The notes below the pieces were generated by a model. It was not told where the DNA came from, made no database searches, and saw nothing but the letters and a program-made list of their open reading frames with translations. From assembly GCA_034003725.1 (NCBI GenBank), contig JAVEYB010000012.1, positions 56,296 through 120,295 of the forward strand: a stretch of DNA of 64,000 bases, in the 5' to 3' direction. This DNA comes from Candidatus Zixiibacteriota bacterium (GTDB taxonomy: Bacteria > Zixibacteria > MSB-5A5 > GN15 > FEB-12). This document shows, one piece after another, positions 53,297-63,343 of this stretch (the first letter of the stretch is position 1; each line of letters starts with the position of its first letter). The position numbers and the translations under genes were made by a program.

Positions 53297-54137
53297 TGGG
53301 GCGTGGTGCACGAGGACGTACACCACGCACGCTGATGGTGGAAATGAATTGGCGGTTTCGGAGACGAAACTGTTCTACGGTACCTGAAGATGGATACCCG
53401 CTTTCGCGGGCATGACAGATCTTCGATCTGTCGCATATACCCGACACGGCGGGCAGGCACTCTTCGATCTGTCGCATATACCCGAAACGGCGGGCAGGCA
53501 CTCTTCGATCTGTCCCATATACCCGCCACGGCAGGCGGGCCCACGAGGAGACAGGGTTGCGGGCGTTGGGCCGGGTTGGGGCGTGGTGCACGAGGACGTA
53601 CAGCACGCACGCTGATGGAGGGAATGAATCGGCGGTTTGGAAGTCGGAACCGTTCTACGGTACCTGAAGATGGATACCCGCTTTCGCGGGCATGACAGAT
53701 CTTCGATCTGTCGCATATACCCGACACGGCGGGCAGGCACTCTTCGATCTGTCCCATATACCCGACACGGCAGGCGGGCCCACGAGGAGACAGGGTTGCG
53801 GGCGTTGGGCCGGGCTGGGGCGTGGTGCACGAGGACGTACACCACGCACGCTGATGGATGGAATGAATCGGCGGTTTGGAAGTCGGAACCGTTCTACGGT
53901 ACCTGAAGATGGATACCCGCTTTCGCGGGCATGACAGATCTTCGATCTGTCGCATATACCCGACACGGCGGGCAGGCACTCTTCGATCTGTCCCATATAC
54001 CCGACACGGCAGGCGGGCCCACGAGGAGACAGGGTTGCGGGCGTTGGGCCGGGTTGGGGCGTGGTGCACGAGGACGTACACCACGCACGTTGATGGAGGG
54101 AATGAATCGGCGGTTTCGGAGACGGAACCGCCCTACG
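53297..54137. repeat. 239-bp tandem repeat array with nested 41-bp and hairpin modules
   Basis: Units begin at about 53301, 53581, 53820 and 54059. The spacing is 280, 239 and 239 bases; the last unit is partial. The longer first unit has an extra 41-bp copy (starts 53421, 53462 and 53503). Each full unit contains the two-hairpin module (53392-53432, 53672-53712, 53911-53951) CCCGC-TTTC-GCGGG then GACAGATC-TTC-GATCTGTC. Long open frames cross it on both strands because of repetition. It lies between sucD and the deformylase gene. Confidence 0.9.
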
Positions 54138-54146
54138 GCGACTCAA

Positions 54147-55013
54147 TCACACTCCGAGTTTTTTCAGAGTAGCCGGGATGTCGCGGAAGGTTTTGCAGGC
54201 GTGGGCGCCGGCATCGGCAAGCATCTCCAACTTCTCTTTCGCGGTACCCATCCTGCCTTCGACGATCGCCCCGGCGTGGCCCATGCGTTTGCCGGGAGGC
54301 GCAAAGACGCCACCGACCATAGCCAGCACCGGGGTCTTCATCCGGGAGATCGCGTCGGTCGCTTTCTCTTCGTACACGCCGCCGATTTCACCGCACATGA
54401 CGACCGCTTTCGTCTTCGGGTCTTCTTCGAATTTGAGCAGAATCTCCGCGAAGGTCGACCCCAACACCGGATCACCGCCCAAGCCGACGCAGGTGGTTTG
54501 TCCGTAGCCGGTGCGGGACAGGGTGTCGGCCACATAGTAGGTAATCGAACCGGAGCGCGAGACGGTACCGACCCGTCCGGGCTGAAACGCGATATCGGGC
54601 ATAATGCCGAGATTGGCTTCGCCGGGCGTGATAATGCCGGCGGTGTTGCCGCCGATCACGGTGGTGCCGTGTTTTACGGCTTCTTCGCGGACGTGGAGCA
54701 TGTCGTGAATGGGAATATGTTCCGGAATGACGACGAGGAATCGAATGCCGGCGCGGATCGATTCTATGGCGGCTTCTTTGACGAAATGCGCGGGCAGGAA
54801 AATGACGGACACATCGGCCCCGGTCTCCCGCACGCACTCCTCGACGGTATCGAAGACGGGGCGGTCACAGACGCGCTGTCCGCCTTTGCCGGGGGTAACG
54901 CCGCCGATGATGTTGGTGCCGTAGGCGATCATTCGTTCCGCATGGAATGCCCCGGCGCCGCCGGTGATTCCCTGCACCAGCACCCTGCTGTTTTTGTCGA
55001 CCAGGATCGCCAT
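54147..55013 (-). CDS. sucD: Succinyl-CoA synthetase, alpha subunit
   Basis: This 288-residue subunit carries the CoA-binding Rossmann domain (VQGITGGAGAFHAERM) and the phospho-histidine loop GKRMGHAGAIVEG. It converts succinyl-CoA to succinate with ATP or GTP formation in the TCA cycle, in complex with SucC. Its ATG overlaps the sucC stop as TAATG. Confidence 0.97.
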   Translation of the reverse strand: MAILVDKNSRVLVQGITGGAGAFHAERMIAYGTNIIGGVTPGKGGQRVCDRPVFDTVEECVRETGADVSVIFLPAHFVKEAAIESIRAGIRFLVVIPEHIPIHDMLHVREEAVKHGTTVIGGNTAGIITPGEANLGIMPDIAFQPGRVGTVSRSGSITYYVADTLSRTGYGQTTCVGLGGDPVLGSTFAEILLKFEEDPKTKAVVMCGEIGGVYEEKATDAISRMKTPVLAMVGGVFAPPGKRMGHAGAIVEGRMGTAKEKLEMLADAGAHACKTFRDIPATLKKLGV

Positions 55014-56206
55014 TACCGGCCCCCTTCCTCTGCAAGTTCAACAGCCCGCCGCGAGATTTCCTCGATCTCGGTTTCGATCCCGTGGAACTCGATATGTTCG
55101 AACAGCCGGGGGTTTTCCGCTTTCGCGTGTTCGAAAATGCGGACGCCCTCCTGCCACATATTGCCGGTCATGCGCATGACCATGGGTTTGGACAGGCCGT
55201 GGTCTTTGAGAAACATGACGACACCTTTGGCGAAGTCATCGCAGCGACTGATGCCACCGAACCGGGCGCCGAAAATCGCTTTGACGTTGGGGTTTTCATC
55301 GAGCAGGACGAGCATTTTGGCGATTCGTTCGGGCGAGGGTCCGCCGCCGGAATCCATAAAATTGGCGGGTTTGCCGCCGTAATAGTGGATGAAGTCGTTG
55401 CCCATGATGCCGAACCCGGCACCACCCGGAAACATGCCGATATTGCCATCGAGATCGAGATAGGGGATCCCCCATTCGGTCGCTTTTTGTTCGCGGGGGG
55501 TCATCTCCCCTTCCTCGTGGCGCTTTTCGATACCCATCTCGGCCAGTTCGGGGTGCCGGAACAGCGCGTCATCGTCGAGGGAAACCCGGCTGTCGGCCGC
55601 GATCAGCTTGTTTTCGTCGGTAAGAACGAGCGGATTTATCTCGACCAGTTTGGCGTCGTATTTCTTAAAAAGGTTGAAGAGGCTGACAATGATGGCCGCG
55701 GCTGGTTTGATCTGTTCCTGGGGGATGCCGATTTTCTTGGCGATTCCCATAGCCTCAAAGGTGTAGAGCGGTTCGTGGACGGAAAGCGAGGTGCGGACGA
55801 TTTTGTCAGGAGAATTGGCGGCGGTTTCTTCGATATCGACGCCCCCTTCGCCCGACGCGATGACCGCGAGCTTGTAGTTGGCGCGGTCTATGGTCACGCC
55901 GATATAGTACTCGCGCTGGATGGTCAGTCGGGGTTCGACCAGGACCATAGTGACGGGAAAGCCTTTGATCTTCAGGGCAAACAGTTCTTCGGCGACCGTA
56001 CGGGCTTCGTTGGCGCCATCGGCGAGTTTGATTCCGCCGGCTTTTCCTCGTCCGCCGGTGAGCACCTGCGACTTGATGGCGACGGGGCGGTCCAGATTTG
56101 AGGCAATCTGATAGACCTCCTCGGCGGAGGTCGCCAGATGACCGTCCGGCACGGGAATTTTCGCCTTGCTAAACAGGTGCTTACCTTCGAATTCGTACAA
56201 TCGCAT
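55013..56206 (-). CDS. sucC: Succinyl-CoA synthetase, beta subunit
   Basis: This 397-residue subunit has an ATP-grasp domain at the N-terminus (MRLYEFEGKHLFSKAKIPVP, then KSQVLTGGRGKAGGI) and a C-terminal flavodoxin-like ligase domain (GNDFIHYYGGKPANFMDSGG). The ATG at 56206 follows AAAGGAC, and a promoter lies at 56263-56290. The overlapping start of sucD shows coupling. An upstream start (56314) lacks homology. Confidence 0.97.
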   Translation of the reverse strand: MRLYEFEGKHLFSKAKIPVPDGHLATSAEEVYQIASNLDRPVAIKSQVLTGGRGKAGGIKLADGANEARTVAEELFALKIKGFPVTMVLVEPRLTIQREYYIGVTIDRANYKLAVIASGEGGVDIEETAANSPDKIVRTSLSVHEPLYTFEAMGIAKKIGIPQEQIKPAAAIIVSLFNLFKKYDAKLVEINPLVLTDENKLIAADSRVSLDDDALFRHPELAEMGIEKRHEEGEMTPREQKATEWGIPYLDLDGNIGMFPGGAGFGIMGNDFIHYYGGKPANFMDSGGGPSPERIAKMLVLLDENPNVKAIFGARFGGISRCDDFAKGVVMFLKDHGLSKPMVMRMTGNMWQEGVRIFEHAKAENPRLFEHIEFHGIETEIEEISRRAVELAEEGGR

Positions 56207-56262
56207 AAAGTGGTCCTTTACATCAGGGGTCGCCGCAACCCGCCGGCGGAGAGTTTTGGGAC

Positions 56263-56290
56263 AAAATACGCGGGGGCGGTGCAAAGTCAA
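56263..56290 (-). promoter_or_regulatory. Promoter of sucCD
   Basis: TTGACT (56290-56285), a 16-base spacer and TATTTT (56268-56263) on the minus strand, about 57 bases before the sucC ATG. Confidence 0.65.
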
Positions 56291-56422
56291 CACTATTCGC
56301 AAGCGTTCAACCACCTATCGGACAGGATATTACGGCATTTCCCATGGGTGGGCGCCGCGGGCCTGGTGTTAAAACTTTACAATGTGTCGTCGTCGTGAGT
56401 CCTTAGTGTAAACTCGAGGGAC

Positions 56423-57874
56423 ATGCCTATGGCAAAAGTGCTCACGGCGTTTGTACTGTCTTTTCTCATAGGTCTGAATATCGCGGCGGCCGGAACATAC
56501 GATCTGGTGTATCGGAACGTGTGGCCGGTCGGTGATGCACCTATATCTGCTTCCCCGCTGATCGGTACCGATGGAGAGCTTGACGGATTCGTCTACTGCG
56601 ACACGAGTGCGCAGCGTATCGTGATCGATCGGTGGAGCGATGACCCGATAGTTCTACCGCAGTCCTTGTCTCCGGTTGCGGCTGTTGCGCACACGGAAGA
56701 CGCCGACAGCGCCATCTCGGTATATGTTTTGTTATGCGAGGATGACGAGCACGCGCTGGAGATTCGGCGATATCGAGTGGACCGGCGCGAAGCAGAACTC
56801 GTGGCGGCGATCCAGATCGACACCCCCGAGCAGATGGCCTCATCGGTGCGTGCCGGGCGGTTGTCAATCGTTAAACCGGGCAACGCGGCGAGGGGAATCC
56901 AGGCTGAGGTGGAATACGAAACGGCGAGTGGTGGAGTACAGACGCTGTCGATCGTACTCAGCACGGATCTTCGGCGGGAACTGCAGAGCAAGGATGCGTC
57001 ACGCATGGCGGTGGGCGATCTTGTCGACGACGGCGGCCTGGAAACCGTATTGGTGGTCGGAGCGGGAGCTGCAGGGCGGGCCAGCGCGACGGTAGCGGCG
57101 TTAACCGATGACGATCGTGTTATTCTGAGCCGTTCGGGCGAGGACGTTGTGGTGGGAACGGTGCTGGTGGGTGATTTTCTGCCGTGGATTCCGAAGGATG
57201 AGCTGATAATTTCCGGGGATATGGAAGATCTGGCGGGTTTGTATCCCGGTCCGCGGCCCCATATCGGCAGTTACGATCTGACGGGCGGCGTGCCGCGTGA
57301 GATCTGGTACCGGGAGATGGCGGTTGGCCGATTCACGTTTATCGCGGGGGATCGTCACCACATAGCGGGGCTGTTCGAGGGTCAATCACTCGTCGTACTC
57401 GACACCTGGTCGGGAGAGGTGATAGACTCGGTTGAGATCGATCGGCGGCTGGACCGATGGACGATTTTCGAGACGGCATATTCGCGGCCGAGGGTCCATG
57501 TGGCGGGGTTTGCGGCTGACACACTGGTGGTGTATTCGTTTTCACCGGTACCGGGAGCCCGCGCATCATCGGTACCGGTTCAGCCGGAGCTGCCGCCGAC
57601 ATTTGAGCTTCATCAGAATTACCCCAATCCGTTCAACGGAACCACGCAACTGCGCTTCACGAACATGGAGCCACAGCGGCTGAGCCTGAAGATTTTCAAC
57701 GTGCTGGGGCAGGAGATTATCGGGCTGGTGGAATCGGTATTCGCGGAGGGCGAATTCGAGTACCACTGGGACGGCACGGACGAGTTGGGTGATCCGCAGG
57801 CGAGCGGGATTTATTTCGCGCAGTTGCGGTCCGGCACCCAGTCGCAGATAATCAAGCTCATCTATCTCAAGTGA
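56423..57874 (+). CDS. Secreted protein with T9SS type A sorting tail
   Basis: This 483-residue protein has a signal peptide (start ATG 56423, or the second ATG at 56429), a beta-propeller-like body with repeated VVGAGAAG/DLAGLYPG segments, and a C-terminal tail: ELHQNYPNPFNGTTQLRF, then LKIFNVLGQEI and GIYFAQLRSGTQ. This is a textbook T9SS type A tail (NYPNPFN). It is thus a candidate cargo of the PorU/PorV system. Confidence 0.85.
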   Translation: MPMAKVLTAFVLSFLIGLNIAAAGTYDLVYRNVWPVGDAPISASPLIGTDGELDGFVYCDTSAQRIVIDRWSDDPIVLPQSLSPVAAVAHTEDADSAISVYVLLCEDDEHALEIRRYRVDRREAELVAAIQIDTPEQMASSVRAGRLSIVKPGNAARGIQAEVEYETASGGVQTLSIVLSTDLRRELQSKDASRMAVGDLVDDGGLETVLVVGAGAAGRASATVAALTDDDRVILSRSGEDVVVGTVLVGDFLPWIPKDELIISGDMEDLAGLYPGPRPHIGSYDLTGGVPREIWYREMAVGRFTFIAGDRHHIAGLFEGQSLVVLDTWSGEVIDSVEIDRRLDRWTIFETAYSRPRVHVAGFAADTLVVYSFSPVPGARASSVPVQPELPPTFELHQNYPNPFNGTTQLRFTNMEPQRLSLKIFNVLGQEIIGLVESVFAEGEFEYHWDGTDELGDPQASGIYFAQLRSGTQSQIIKLIYLK

Positions 57875-57878
57875 GCCG

Positions 57879-58658
57879 TCACTCGAGCGTGTCGGTCGTC
57901 GAGTCGGCGACCGCCGGGGTGGCGCCGGATGAATCGAACAGTTCATCCCCGATAAGACTGAATGCAACGCCGCCGTTGTGGAAGTCGACGATGCGGCGGG
58001 CATGATTTCGTTTGGTCATATCGACGCACTGACGGGGGGTGCCGGTCCGCGACGGGAAACCGTCGCCGGCATCGAGCGCGTCGCCGACGTAGCTGTAGAC
58101 TTTGTCGGAGACGAGGGCGGTGGTCGCGGATCTGTCGGAAACGACGTTATCGCGGCAGTCTTCCCAGTAGAAGAAGAGTGACACCGAGGTATCGGTTGCG
58201 AAGGCGTCGGGTTCATAACTCAGGACGAGATCGACAATGCCGGCGCGGCGATCGAGGCCGTAACAGGCGGGCGGCTCGGGGCCGGGTGTGGCTTTGGCGA
58301 GGGCGACGATTTTCCACAGCGAGGAGGGGCGCTGGGGATCCATGGGGTCGTACAGATCCCGGGAGTTGAAGTATTCCCAGTCGCAGGAGTCGGGGATTTC
58401 GCCGGGGAGAATCTCGATGATGGACACGAGCCGGGAGTCACAGCCGATTTTGAGGTCGAAGCCCGCGACCTCGGTTGATCGAGTCTGGATAGTCACGCTA
58501 ACCGTGTCGACCGGTCTGTCGGCGGTCGCGGTGACGCGGGGCAGGTACAGGGTGACCCTAGGGTCGGCGCCGGTGGTATCAGCCGAATCGTCGGCCGCCA
58601 CGACGGGGGAGCCGAATGCGACCAGGGCGGTCGCGAGTATGTGGCGAAGCAACTTCAT
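57879..58658 (-). CDS. Secreted protein with cohesin-like fold, unknown function
   Basis: From the ATG at 58658 this 259-residue protein has a signal peptide and a beta-sandwich (about residues 40-190) with AGFDLKIGCDSRLVSIIEIL, resembling cohesin-type domains. The start lies six bases after the T-run of the upstream terminator and has no ribosome site, so the true start or its expression is uncertain. It is convergent with the 56423 gene and ends five bases from it. Confidence 0.7.
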   Translation of the reverse strand: MKLLRHILATALVAFGSPVVAADDSADTTGADPRVTLYLPRVTATADRPVDTVSVTIQTRSTEVAGFDLKIGCDSRLVSIIEILPGEIPDSCDWEYFNSRDLYDPMDPQRPSSLWKIVALAKATPGPEPPACYGLDRRAGIVDLVLSYEPDAFATDTSVSLFFYWEDCRDNVVSDRSATTALVSDKVYSYVGDALDAGDGFPSRTGTPRQCVDMTKRNHARRIVDFHNGGVAFSLIGDELFDSSGATPAVADSTTDTLE

Positions 58659-58663
58659 GGCAC

Positions 58664-58691
58664 AAAAAAGGGCCCGCCGAGGGGCGGGCCC
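58664..58691 (-). terminator. Intrinsic terminator of the 58706-59308 gene
   Basis: On the minus strand GGGCCCGCC, a four-base loop and GGCGGGCCC (58691-58670) is followed by six T's (58669-58664). It is a strong Rho-independent terminator 15 bases past the stop of the 200-residue secreted protein gene. Confidence 0.93.
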
Positions 58692-58705
58692 CGTGGTGTA
58701 CGAGT

Positions 58706-59308
58706 TTAGTCGACGACTCTGAACAGATAGGGTCCGCCCCATGCCGCCTTATCGTCGTTGCCGTACTTCCAGTACCCGCCCGGGGGGAAGAAGGTGCTGT
58801 CGACCATAAGGGTGCCGGGTTCCATGACTTTGACGTTGAGTGAGAGGACGCGCATCATATCGTGGGGTTCATAGAAACCGCGCACGGTGACGCCGCCGAA
58901 TCCGACGGTGTCGGGCAGCGTGCCGTCCCAGCTGCGTTCGCTGACCCAGACGCCTCCGAGATCAAACACCGACTTGTCCTCGAAGCCGTTGAATCCTTTG
59001 ACGTCGCCGCCCTTATTGAGGCCGTTGCCGCTGTCCTGAAGGTGGACGATATTTTTGATATCTTTGGAGAACAGCTTGAAGCCCATCGAGAATCCTCGGC
59101 GGTCCTGGTCATTCGAGAAATACAAATCGAGGCTTACGGGTTGGCCCTTCTTGATGGTCCCTTCGTCAACGGCTCCGGGGCCGGACAGGCGAAGTTCGAC
59201 GGCCGGCGGTTTCAGTTCGGATTTGGCCGTTTTCTCCTGAGCGAAGACAATCGCCGCCACGAGCAATGAGGCCGCGATGGTGAACGAAACTACTCGCTGT
59301 AAACGCAT
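58706..59308 (-). CDS. Secreted protein, unknown function
   Basis: This 200-residue protein has a signal peptide (AASLLVAAIVFAQ), then a beta-rich domain with SLDLYFSNDQDRRGFSMGF and a C-terminal part ending FPPGGYWKYGNDD. I see no known motif. The ATG at 59308 has CAGGAG eight bases upstream, a consensus promoter lies at 59380-59408, and a strong terminator follows, so it is transcribed alone and probably at a high level. Confidence 0.8.
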   Translation of the reverse strand: MRLQRVVSFTIAASLLVAAIVFAQEKTAKSELKPPAVELRLSGPGAVDEGTIKKGQPVSLDLYFSNDQDRRGFSMGFKLFSKDIKNIVHLQDSGNGLNKGGDVKGFNGFEDKSVFDLGGVWVSERSWDGTLPDTVGFGGVTVRGFYEPHDMMRVLSLNVKVMEPGTLMVDSTFFPPGGYWKYGNDDKAAWGGPYLFRVVD

Positions 59309-59379
59309 GAAGGACTCCTGTTATTGCAGGTCGATTAGTTCTCTACAGCAACCGTGACACACGGGGTCGAAGGAAGGCC

Positions 59380-59408
59380 AAAATACAACATTGGTCCGGT
59401 ACTGTCAA
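59380..59408 (-). promoter_or_regulatory. Promoter of the 58706-59308 gene
   Basis: TTGACA (59408-59403), exactly 17 bases, then TATTTT (59385-59380) on the minus strand. Confidence 0.78.
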
Positions 59409-59584
59409 CCCTGTCCGGTCTTTCGGCCTTATACCCGTCGGAGGATCGTTCGGAGCCGAGTTTTTTCCCGAGCGGGGGCAGCATACGGCTCCTATATGGG
59501 GCGTTGCGGCCGATATTTTCGTCATTTGACGGGAGGGTAAAAGGTTCCGGGTATATCCGTCTAAGTTCTTGGCGCATTTTTCGT

Positions 59585-59613
59585 TTGACTGCCTAGACGA
59601 AGGCGGTTATTTT
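59585..59613 (+). promoter_or_regulatory. Promoter of sdhCAB
   Basis: TTGACT (59585-59590), 17 bases, then TATTTT (59608-59613), 31 bases before the sdhC ATG. It diverges from the minus-strand promoter at 59380-59408. The remainder of 59309-59643 shows no gene. Confidence 0.65.
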
Positions 59614-59643
59614 CGCCTAATATAAACCATAAGGGATACGTTT

Positions 59644-60366
59644 ATGAGCACCGCTACGACGTCTCGATCATCTACGGTTGTCCAAGCCCTCACCAGCACT
59701 TCCCTTGGTCAGAAGTATCTCATGGCCGTTTCAGGGCTTTTTGCTCTGCTGTTCGTGATCGGCCATATGGTGGGCAACCTGCAGATTTTTTTAGGACAGG
59801 ATCAGATAAACCACTACGCCGAGACCCTGAAGAATCTGGGACCGCTTTTGTGGATTATTCGGGCGATCCTGTTCGCGATAATCGTCATCCACATCTGGAA
59901 GGGGATCCAGCTCAAGCTGGAGAACGTCGCATCGCGACCCGAACCGTACGCGTACCGTCGGTATCGCAAAGCGTCGTTGTCGTCGCGGACAATGATTTGG
60001 ACAGGGCTGATAGTTTTCGCCTTTGTGGCGTATCATCTGGCGCACTTCACGCTTCAAGTCACCAATCCAGCGTTCAAGACGCTGGTTGATGCACAGGGGC
60101 GGCATGATGTTTACTCGATGATGATACTGGGATTTCAGAATGTCTGGGTATCGCTGTTTTATGTCATCGCAGTCGGATTGCTTTGTTATCACCTGAGCCA
60201 CGGTATTACGAGTATGTTTCAATCGATGGGGCTCAACAATCCCCGGTTCCAGACGACGCTGGACAGGATCAGCGTAACCGTGTCGGTGATTCTGTTTCTC
60301 GGCTACATTTCGATGCCGGTGTCGGTGCTGGCAGGGATGATCAAACTTCCGCAGGGAGGTATGTAA
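59644..60366 (+). CDS. sdhC: Succinate dehydrogenase/fumarate reductase cytochrome b subunit
   Basis: This 240-residue membrane subunit matches the cytochrome b558 family, with five transmembrane helices and histidines for two hemes (IGHMVGNLQIFLG, AYHLAHFTLQVTNP, CYHLSHGITSMFQS). In this family one subunit replaces SdhC plus SdhD, and no sdhD is seen. It anchors the complex and passes electrons to quinone. AAGGG precedes the ATG. Confidence 0.93.
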   Translation: MSTATTSRSSTVVQALTSTSLGQKYLMAVSGLFALLFVIGHMVGNLQIFLGQDQINHYAETLKNLGPLLWIIRAILFAIIVIHIWKGIQLKLENVASRPEPYAYRRYRKASLSSRTMIWTGLIVFAFVAYHLAHFTLQVTNPAFKTLVDAQGRHDVYSMMILGFQNVWVSLFYVIAVGLLCYHLSHGITSMFQSMGLNNPRFQTTLDRISVTVSVILFLGYISMPVSVLAGMIKLPQGGM

Positions 60367-60369
60367 GTC

Positions 60370-62283
60370 ATGCAGCTCGTATCAAAAGTGCCTTCGGGAC
60401 CCCTGACGGAGAAGTGGGACAAGCACCGGTTCGAGATGAAGCTGGTCAATCCCGCGAACAAACGCAAATACAGCGCGATCATAGTCGGGTCGGGCCTTGC
60501 CGGAGCCTCGGCGGCCGCGTCGATGGCCGAACTGGGCTACAACGTATCGTGTTTTTGTTACCAGGATTCTCCTCGGCGCGCCCACTCGATAGCCGCGCAG
60601 GGCGGCATAAACGCCGCAAAGAATTACCAGAACGACGGCGACTCGATCTGGCGGTTGTTTTACGACACCATCAAGGGTGGCGATTTTCGCTCGCGCGAGG
60701 CCAACGTATACCGCCTGGCGCAGGTCTCTTCGGAGATTATCGACCAGTGTGTCGCCCAGGGCGTCCCATTCGCGCGCGAATACGGCGGCACGCTGGCCAA
60801 CCGATCATTCGGCGGGGCACAGGTTTCGCGGACTTTTTATGCGCGCGGCCAGACCGGCCAGCAGTTGCTGCTGGGGGCGTATCAGGCACTCTCGCGGCAG
60901 ATCGGGTTGGGCAAAGTCAAAATGTACAATCGCCACGAGATGCTCGAACTGGTGCTGGTGGACGGTATCGCGCGGGGCATCGTGACGCGCAACATGGTCA
61001 CCGGCGAGGTGAAGTCGTATGCCGCCGACGCGGTGGTTCTGGCGACCGGTGGATACGGAAACGTTTTCTATTTGTCGACCAACGCCAAAGGGTGCAACGT
61101 GACGGCCGCGCACCGCGCGTACCGGAAGGGGGCATTGTTCGCCAATCCCTGTTTCACGCAGATTCACCCGACCTGCATCCCGGTGTCGGGCGACTACCAG
61201 TCGAAACTGACGCTCATGTCCGAGTCGCTCCGTAACGACGGACGGATCTGGGTGCCGAAGAACAAGGGTGACAAACGACCGCCGAACGAGATTCCGGAAA
61301 GTGAGCGAGACTACTACCTCGAGCGCAAGTATCCGAGTTTCGGCAACCTTGCGCCGAGGGACATTTCGTCGCGAGCCGCCAAAGAAGTGTGCGGCGACGG
61401 TCGTGGCGTCGGCGAGACGGGCCTCGGTGTGTATCTCGATTTCGCCGACGCCATCAAGCGGCTGGGACGGAGTGTCATCGAGGACCGGTACGGCAACCTG
61501 TTCCAGATGTACGCGCGGATCACCGGCGAGGACCCGTACACCGTTCCCATGCGCATTTTCCCTGCATCGCACTACGCCATGGGCGGCCTGTGGGTCGATT
61601 ACAACCTGATGAGCAACATTCCCGGTCTGCACGTGATCGGGGAGGCGAACTTCTCCGACCACGGCGCCAACCGGCTTGGGGCATCGGCGCTGATGCAGGG
61701 CCTGGCCGACGGCTATTTCGTGCTTCCGTATACGATCGGCGATTTTTATGTCCGCACCGGACCGTCGAAGGTGACGACAGACCATCCGGAGTTCAAAAAG
61801 GCGGAAGAGGACGTGAACAACCGGGTGAAGAAGCTGTTGTCGATTCGCGGCAAGCAAACGGTCGACCATTTCCACCGCGAGCTGGGCAAAGTGATGTGGG
61901 ATTACTGCGGCATGGGCCGCAACGAGTCCGGGCTGAAGAAGGCCCTCTCCCTCATTCCGAAGATCCGGGAGGAATTCTGGAGCGACGTCAATGTACTCGG
62001 TGAGGGGCTCGAGATGAACATGTCGCTGGAGAAAGCCGGTCGTGTGGCCGACTTTCTGGAGTTCGCCGAGATCATGTGTTACGACGCGCTGAACCGCGAT
62101 GAGTCCTGCGGGGCCCATTTCCGCGAGGAGCACCAGACCCCGGACGGAGAGGCGGTGCGCAACGACAAGGACTTCTGCTATGTCGCGGCGTGGGAATATG
62201 CGGGAGAGGGTAAGGCGCCCCGGCTCCACAAGGAGGAGCTGAAGTTCGAGAACGTGGAACTGGCGACAAGGAGCTACAAATAA
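60370..62283 (+). CDS. sdhA: Succinate dehydrogenase/fumarate reductase flavoprotein subunit
   Basis: This 637-residue flavoprotein has the FAD-binding motif [18 protein letters not shown] (residues about 39-56), the covalent-flavin histidine His 72 in [14 protein letters not shown], and the catalytic segments [15 protein letters not shown] and [18 protein letters not shown]. It oxidizes succinate to fumarate. The family (with the cytochrome b558 type) includes enzymes working in either direction. Three bases separate it from sdhC. Confidence 0.97.
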   Translation: MQLVSKVPSGPLTEKWDKHRFEMKLVNPANKRKYSAIIVGSGLAGASAAASMAELGYNVSCFCYQDSPRRAHSIAAQGGINAAKNYQNDGDSIWRLFYDTIKGGDFRSREANVYRLAQVSSEIIDQCVAQGVPFAREYGGTLANRSFGGAQVSRTFYARGQTGQQLLLGAYQALSRQIGLGKVKMYNRHEMLELVLVDGIARGIVTRNMVTGEVKSYAADAVVLATGGYGNVFYLSTNAKGCNVTAAHRAYRKGALFANPCFTQIHPTCIPVSGDYQSKLTLMSESLRNDGRIWVPKNKGDKRPPNEIPESERDYYLERKYPSFGNLAPRDISSRAAKEVCGDGRGVGETGLGVYLDFADAIKRLGRSVIEDRYGNLFQMYARITGEDPYTVPMRIFPASHYAMGGLWVDYNLMSNIPGLHVIGEANFSDHGANRLGASALMQGLADGYFVLPYTIGDFYVRTGPSKVTTDHPEFKKAEEDVNNRVKKLLSIRGKQTVDHFHRELGKVMWDYCGMGRNESGLKKALSLIPKIREEFWSDVNVLGEGLEMNMSLEKAGRVADFLEFAEIMCYDALNRDESCGAHFREEHQTPDGEAVRNDKDFCYVAAWEYAGEGKAPRLHKEELKFENVELATRSYK

Positions 62284-63023
62284 TGAACCTGACCTTACAT
62301 GTCTGGCGACAGAAAAACGCCCGGGATAAAGGGCGGATGGAGACCTATCAAGCCACGGACATCAACGAGCACATGTCCTTTTTGGAAATGCTCGATGTGG
62401 TCAACGAGGGTCTGATTCACAAAGGGATCGATCCGATTCATTTCGATCATGACTGCCGCGAGGGGATTTGCGGCACGTGCTCGCTTGTCATCAACGGCAT
62501 TCCGCACGGACCGGAGCGTGCGACCACGGTCTGTCAGCTTCACATGCGCCATTTCAAGGACGGCGACGAGATTTATATCGAACCGTGGCGGGCCAAAGCG
62601 TTTCCGGTGATCAAAGATCTCGTGGTCGACCGTTCGGCGTTTGACCGCATCATGCAGGCGGGCGGGTTCGTCTCGGTGAATACGGGCGGCGCCCCCGACG
62701 CCAACGCGATCCCGATATCGAAGTCGGACGCCGACGAGGCGATGGATTTCGCGCAGTGTATCGGCTGCGGCGCCTGTGTTGCGGCGTGCAAAAACGCGTC
62801 GGCGATGCTGTTTGTCGGGGCGAAGATCACGCATCTTGCGGCTCTGCCGCAGGGGAAGGTGGAAGCCGAACGGCGGGTGCGCGCGATGGTCGCGCAGATG
62901 GACAAGGAAGGATTCGGCAACTGCACGAACTACTATGAGTGTGAGGCGGTTTGCCCGAAAGAGATCAGCGTAAAGGGGATCGCCAAGATGAACAGGGAGT
63001 ATTTCAAGGCGTTGAAAGGCTGA
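62283..63023 (+). CDS. sdhB: Succinate dehydrogenase/fumarate reductase iron-sulfur subunit
   Basis: This 246-residue subunit has the [2Fe-2S] ferredoxin motif [15 protein letters not shown], then the 4Fe-4S motif [13 protein letters not shown], and [15 protein letters not shown] for the remaining cluster. Its ATG overlaps the sdhA stop as TAATG. A strong terminator follows. Confidence 0.97.
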   Translation: MNLTLHVWRQKNARDKGRMETYQATDINEHMSFLEMLDVVNEGLIHKGIDPIHFDHDCREGICGTCSLVINGIPHGPERATTVCQLHMRHFKDGDEIYIEPWRAKAFPVIKDLVVDRSAFDRIMQAGGFVSVNTGGAPDANAIPISKSDADEAMDFAQCIGCGACVAACKNASAMLFVGAKITHLAALPQGKVEAERRVRAMVAQMDKEGFGNCTNYYECEAVCPKEISVKGIAKMNREYFKALKG

Positions 63024-63038
63024 GCGATATCCCTTGTC

Positions 63039-63058
63039 ATACCCGTGAGAACGGGTAT
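63039..63058. repeat. Half copy of the two-hairpin repeat
   Basis: ATACCCGT-GAGA-ACGGGTAT, a perfect 8-bp inverted repeat in reverse orientation, with the family ends GTCAT and ATCC. It lacks the second hairpin. Located just after sdhB, before the terminator. Confidence 0.7.
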
Positions 63059-63075
63059 CCACCAATACCAACCCA

Positions 63076-63113
63076 GTGCCGTCGGGCGGAGACCGCCTGA
63101 CGGCACTTTTTTT
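63076..63113 (+). terminator. Intrinsic terminator of the sdhCAB operon
   Basis: GTGCCGTCGGGCGG/CCGCCTGACGGCAC stem (about 13 pairs, loop AGA) followed by seven T's (63107-63113). Confidence 0.93.
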
Positions 63114-63160
63114 GGGGGGGAGCGGGGCTGCAAGTGTGGAGCGCCATCGCAGAATTCAGG

Positions 63161-63234
63161 AGTCCCACCTGCAGGCCCCGCAAGGGCGGGACCTTTAGCT
63201 GGACCACAGGCATTCGGATAGGTGGGGTACAGGC
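63161..63234. repeat. Diverged direct repeat, copy A
   Basis: This stretch beginning AGTCCCACCTGC matches 63559-63640 (ACTCCCACCTGC). Both go on with a GC-rich hairpin, GCGGGAC, ACCACAGGCA-like and GGTGGGGTACAGGC segments. The family and role are unknown. Confidence 0.7.
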
Positions 63235-63343
63235 AGGTCGGGCGTATTTCCAAGGCCGGAGCGCTTCATCCGCTGCTTCGGCGCACAGGCGTCGCGGCGG
63301 ATTCAGGTCCTGCCCTACGGATTGTGCAAAAAGCGATTCTGCT

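Noticed and set aside
53078..54146. Many overlapping open frames on both strands in the tandem array
   Set aside because: They repeat with the 239-bp unit, change strand freely, and have no ribosome sites or family match. Products of repetition.
53931..55382. 483-residue plus-strand open frame
   Set aside because: Starts in the tandem array and runs antisense to sucD and sucC.
60805..62229. 474-residue minus-strand open frame
   Set aside because: Antisense to sdhA, which has all family motifs.
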